A stretch of 64,000 nucleotides of DNA from Tamaricihabitans halophyticus. Its GTDB lineage: Bacteria; Actinomycetota; Actinomycetes; Mycobacteriales; Pseudonocardiaceae. The stretch covers positions 1,116,001 through 1,180,000 of the forward strand of contig NZ_SLXQ01000001.1 of NCBI RefSeq assembly GCF_004340875.1. The letters run 5' to 3'. The notes under the pieces are model-generated. The model did not search any database and was not told where the DNA came from. It saw only the letters and a program-made list of their open reading frames with translations. Below are positions 62,801-64,000 of this stretch, piece after piece. The number at the start of each line of letters is the position of its first letter. The stretch's first letter is position 1. Made by a program: the position numbers and the translations under genes.

Positions 62801-63424
62801 ACGGTGCTCAGCGAATCGGCCTGGCCACCGGAGCGCAACCAGTACCACGATCTGGTTTCGATGTTGCTGTTGAACACGGTGACCGGCGCGTCCAGCATGG
62901 TTCGACCAGGCCTGGTGCGCGAGCGGGTACTGCCGTTCCCGCCGGATAACGAGGCGACTTACCACGACCAGTGGATCGCCGCGACCGCGCTGGCCGCAGG
63001 AAAGATCGCGTTCGTCGCCCAGCCGCAGTACTCCTACCGCCAGCACGGGTCCAATGTGACCGGTTGGCAGTTGCCCCAGCTGGATCGCGGATTGCCCAGC
63101 ATCCGAACGCTGTTGGCACTGGCCATCGGAGTTGGCGGGCAGCGCTGGCTACATGGGCTCAGCAAGGCCAAACGTGGCGAGCTGGACCATATCGCGGGAT
63201 ACGAACTGCGCCGGATCGTGCAGTTCGCCAGCCTGCTGCACGCCCGCAATTCCGACAAGCTGGCGCCAGAGCTGGCCAGCGAGCTACGCAAACTCCGCGT
63301 CGCGGACCGAAAACTCGCGCCGCTGGTTGAGTTGGCACTGCGCGCGAAACGAGCCGGGCGCGGCTACACGGCGGGCGCCGAGAAGCGCCTGCTCGCCTCG
63401 GTCATCCGCAACCGCGCCCGCTAA
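59876..63424 (+). CDS. Methyltransferase/coiled-coil/GT2 fusion protein
   Basis: 1182 residues. Class I methyltransferase (about 40-200: VLDVGCGSGPLTRAL, GVEGVPARAKAAEL, LLCGVLEYSATYG). An in-frame insertion (about 130-150) comes from a palindromic DNA element. A region with LDVHPGNLIRQPDGGLVRIDREW (about 450) resembles a kinase-like or phosphotransferase fold. Coiled coil (about 580-705), a beta-rich domain (about 720-835) and GT2 (about 850-1090) with MATYNPDRTYLAEQLDSLRGQT, DDGS, and LSDQDDVWD. It probably modifies and extends a lipid- or glycan-linked chain. Fusion of methyltransferase, coil and GT2 is reminiscent of WbbD/WbdD-type chain regulators. Confidence 0.85.
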   Translation: MDYADGAEADVLRILAEPGDSRAGAARLHEASWDGPALAYHFAPQRAALLAPLNITAGLRVLDVGCGSGPLTRALGDLGAQVVGVEGVPARAKAAELRCRGLDNVRIEQGALPEALRTIAPPVAAKPGKSAKPVAPTPYSKKQGDPLRTNGTFDLALLCGVLEYSATYGVGPRELLAEVAASLTEHGVLALAVENQLGLGYLLGRPEDHHGGPWLGPVDYPGRSTRTWTRHTLSTMLTDAGLGAQRWLLPYPDYKLPRAILDAALLDWPDGPEIADKLVRDPLLGAFGDTHATVPTRQAHRLALAEGFGAAIAPAFLVLAARDEDALRAASSAALGWLVTDARRARWRRRRELRIDAGEANLHTVRGEESTDGWLSQRHIAREPVLPGESLDAALLAALREPDLDAARELLSSWRTHCTADARELRGSDLRHPYLPGDAHVPVLPADCLDVHPGNLIRQPDGGLVRIDREWHAGTGVDAELVLLRGLWDFAREMHAAGEPHPWHAELTPRQLVHELAGLAGLSDQRWLELVDAEAALQKLVLGKPRARAAAQLRDNAAQAGRPRQWDLLGGVDELVHAARAAETELRTERDRQRETIAQLTEALTNEREHAEQLNAELGRRNAEATKLLAERDTENERLRGRIAELDTRLGLALGELTDFQQERAAEDAELERASKQLDDADNRLRNSKSALQTAHRQLALARRIPGLRRLINRRAGDELFYGISLPDKPIHCGRGQLIELSGWVVHATARVRAVTILVAGKRSAANLGGLRPDVAANLAEDGLHAQQDCGVYAMVPLPARSSPGKLDLGLEVELYGGRRIRRELGSVEVLPEAALRPLSVRWPGSGQRVAVCMATYNPDRTYLAEQLDSLRGQTHDNWVCILCDDGSNPAGRRNLAELTAGDDRFILVESNENVGFYRNFERALERVPADADAIALSDQDDVWDSGKLARLLEEFEDPAVQLVYSDMRLINEHGTVLSESAWPPERNQYHDLVSMLLLNTVTGASSMVRPGLVRERVLPFPPDNEATYHDQWIAATALAAGKIAFVAQPQYSYRQHGSNVTGWQLPQLDRGLPSIRTLLALAIGVGGQRWLHGLSKAKRGELDHIAGYELRRIVQFASLLHARNSDKLAPELASELRKLRVADRKLAPLVELALRAKRAGRGYTAGAEKRLLASVIRNRAR
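60288..60322 (+). repeat. Palindromic insertion inside the methyltransferase domain
   Basis: Outer arms CGTAC/GTACG and inner arms AAGGGG/CCCCTT surround an A-rich stretch. AT content is higher than its surroundings. The insert is in frame and encodes PYSKKQGDPLRTNG, which does not look like the family. Confidence 0.6.
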
Positions 63425-63425
63425 C

Positions 63426-63451
63426 CTCGCAAGATCCCTAAAGAATGCGGT
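63426..63451. repeat. 26-nt interspersed palindrome, copy 6
   Basis: Between the convergent ends of the fusion gene and the aminotransferase gene. The last base is the first of the aminotransferase stop complement (63451-63453). First two bases differ (CT for AC). Confidence 0.85.
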
Positions 63452-64000
63452 TATAGGAGCTCGCGGGCGAGTTCGCCGATGATGCGCACGCCGGGCTCGA
63501 TCGCCGCGAACGGGGTCGCCGCGAACCCGATCCGAATAGGACTGCCCTGCGGCGGGTCGCCGAGGTAGCAGATATCCCCTCGCTCGATCAGCACATCCCG
63601 CTCGTCAGCCAGCTCGATCAGCCGCTGGGCGGACAACTCCGGCGGCCCCATCAGCCACAGGCTCACCCCGCCCGGCGGCAACGGTCCCGGCGTCCACGGC
63701 AGGTGTTCCCGCGCCGCGCTACAGGCCAAGGTCCACTTGCGCAGCAACCGGTTCCGGTACCGCCGCAGCGCCCGCCGGTACTCCCCCGAGGAGATCAACA
63801 ACGCCAGCGCCCGCTGTAGCTGCCCCGCTGGATGCCGGTGCTCGTAGCGCCGTACCGTGCGCAGTTCCCGGATCAGCTCAGCCGGCCCCGCCAGATAGCC
63901 AAGCCGCAGCCCAGGCGAGAGGAACTTGGAGAAGGTCCCGGCGTAGACCACATCTCCCGCGGTATCCAATGCCTTCAACGCCGGGGTGGGACTGCCCTGA
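63451..64000 (-). CDS. PLP-dependent aminotransferase, C-terminal part
   Basis: The frame is open to the window edge, so the start is missing. The visible 183 residues include the PLP-lysine segment YAGTFSKFLSPGLRLGYLAGP and a C-terminal PLPPGGVSLWLMGP/IRIGFAATP, as in class I aminotransferases of the MocR/GntR or 2-aminoadipate type. Whether an N-terminal GntR DNA-binding domain is present cannot be seen. A TTG at 63978 is a false start. Confidence 0.88.
   Translation of the reverse strand, partial: QGSPTPALKALDTAGDVVYAGTFSKFLSPGLRLGYLAGPAELIRELRTVRRYEHRHPAGQLQRALALLISSGEYRRALRRYRNRLLRKWTLACSAAREHLPWTPGPLPPGGVSLWLMGPPELSAQRLIELADERDVLIERGDICYLGDPPQGSPIRIGFAATPFAAIEPGVRIIGELARELL

Noticed and set aside
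63978-64000. TTG at 63978 as start of the aminotransferase.
   Set aside because: The frame stays open upstream and the residues before it fit the family, so the gene is truncated by the window edge.

Overview
High-GC actinobacterial chromosome segment. GTG starts, leaderless-looking promoters, IdeR-type iron boxes, SigE-family sigma factors and a DosR-like regulator all fit, and the gene content (fused CydDC, MctC-type symporter with LytS/LytTR pair, DUF5926, DUF4328, DUF6194, DUF3048) most resembles Pseudonocardiales (the Amycolatopsis/Prauserella/Saccharopolyspora group). The lineage is an inference from gene families. No rRNA, CRISPR array, phage region or insertion sequence was seen. One tRNA (Gly, GCC) is present.

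Layout. 1-2825: tail of coaA, a secreted S15-type hydrolase, and a DevR/DosR-like response regulator. 2979-6771: an unknown GT-B-like protein facing a large STAND/TPR protein whose nucleotide-binding motifs are degenerate. 6827-14046: a GAF histidine kinase following cydA-cydB-cydDC (cytochrome bd oxidase and its assembly exporter), with a near-perfect DosR box upstream of cydA. 14125-16702: IclR regulator, an unknown conserved protein, and an iron-box-controlled DUF2470 protein. 16797-22296: BCCT transporter, CPBP protease, DM13 protein, arginine deiminase, and ferritin behind tandem iron boxes. 22399-31262: SigE-type sigma factor with a membrane partner, SEC-C/DUF5926 protein, two glycerophosphodiester phosphodiesterases, a P450, DUF4328 and rhodanese proteins, a double-HTH MerR regulator and a DUF6194 protein. 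31304-36996: monocarboxylate symporter module with LytTR regulator, S49 protease and LytS-type kinase. 37117-43055: Fpg-type glycosylase, a sigma/anti-sigma fusion, tRNA-Gly, a PQQ-propeller lipoprotein and a methyltransferase. 43072-50880: FAD monooxygenase and TetR sharing a four-site operator array, an MmpS-like protein, XRE, HD hydrolase, MsrA, DUF3048, and an ArsR-rhodanese/MBL sulfur pair. 51044-63424: a seven-gene block, mostly co-oriented and tightly overlapped, of acyltransferases, glycosyltransferases and two paralogous coiled-helix/proline-rich/membrane proteins. It probably assembles a surface glycan. 63451-64000: C-terminal part of a PLP aminotransferase.

Most notable: (1) a 26-nt imperfect palindrome present six times, always at gene 3' ends and four times touching the stop codon; (2) a DosR-type circuit that appears to wire DevR/DevS to cytochrome bd; (3) the 51-63 kb glycan block with paired proline-rich membrane proteins and a methyltransferase/coiled-coil/GT2 fusion of 1182 residues; (4) a phased TetR operator array; (5) iron-regulated promoters; (6) a fused sigma/anti-sigma factor.
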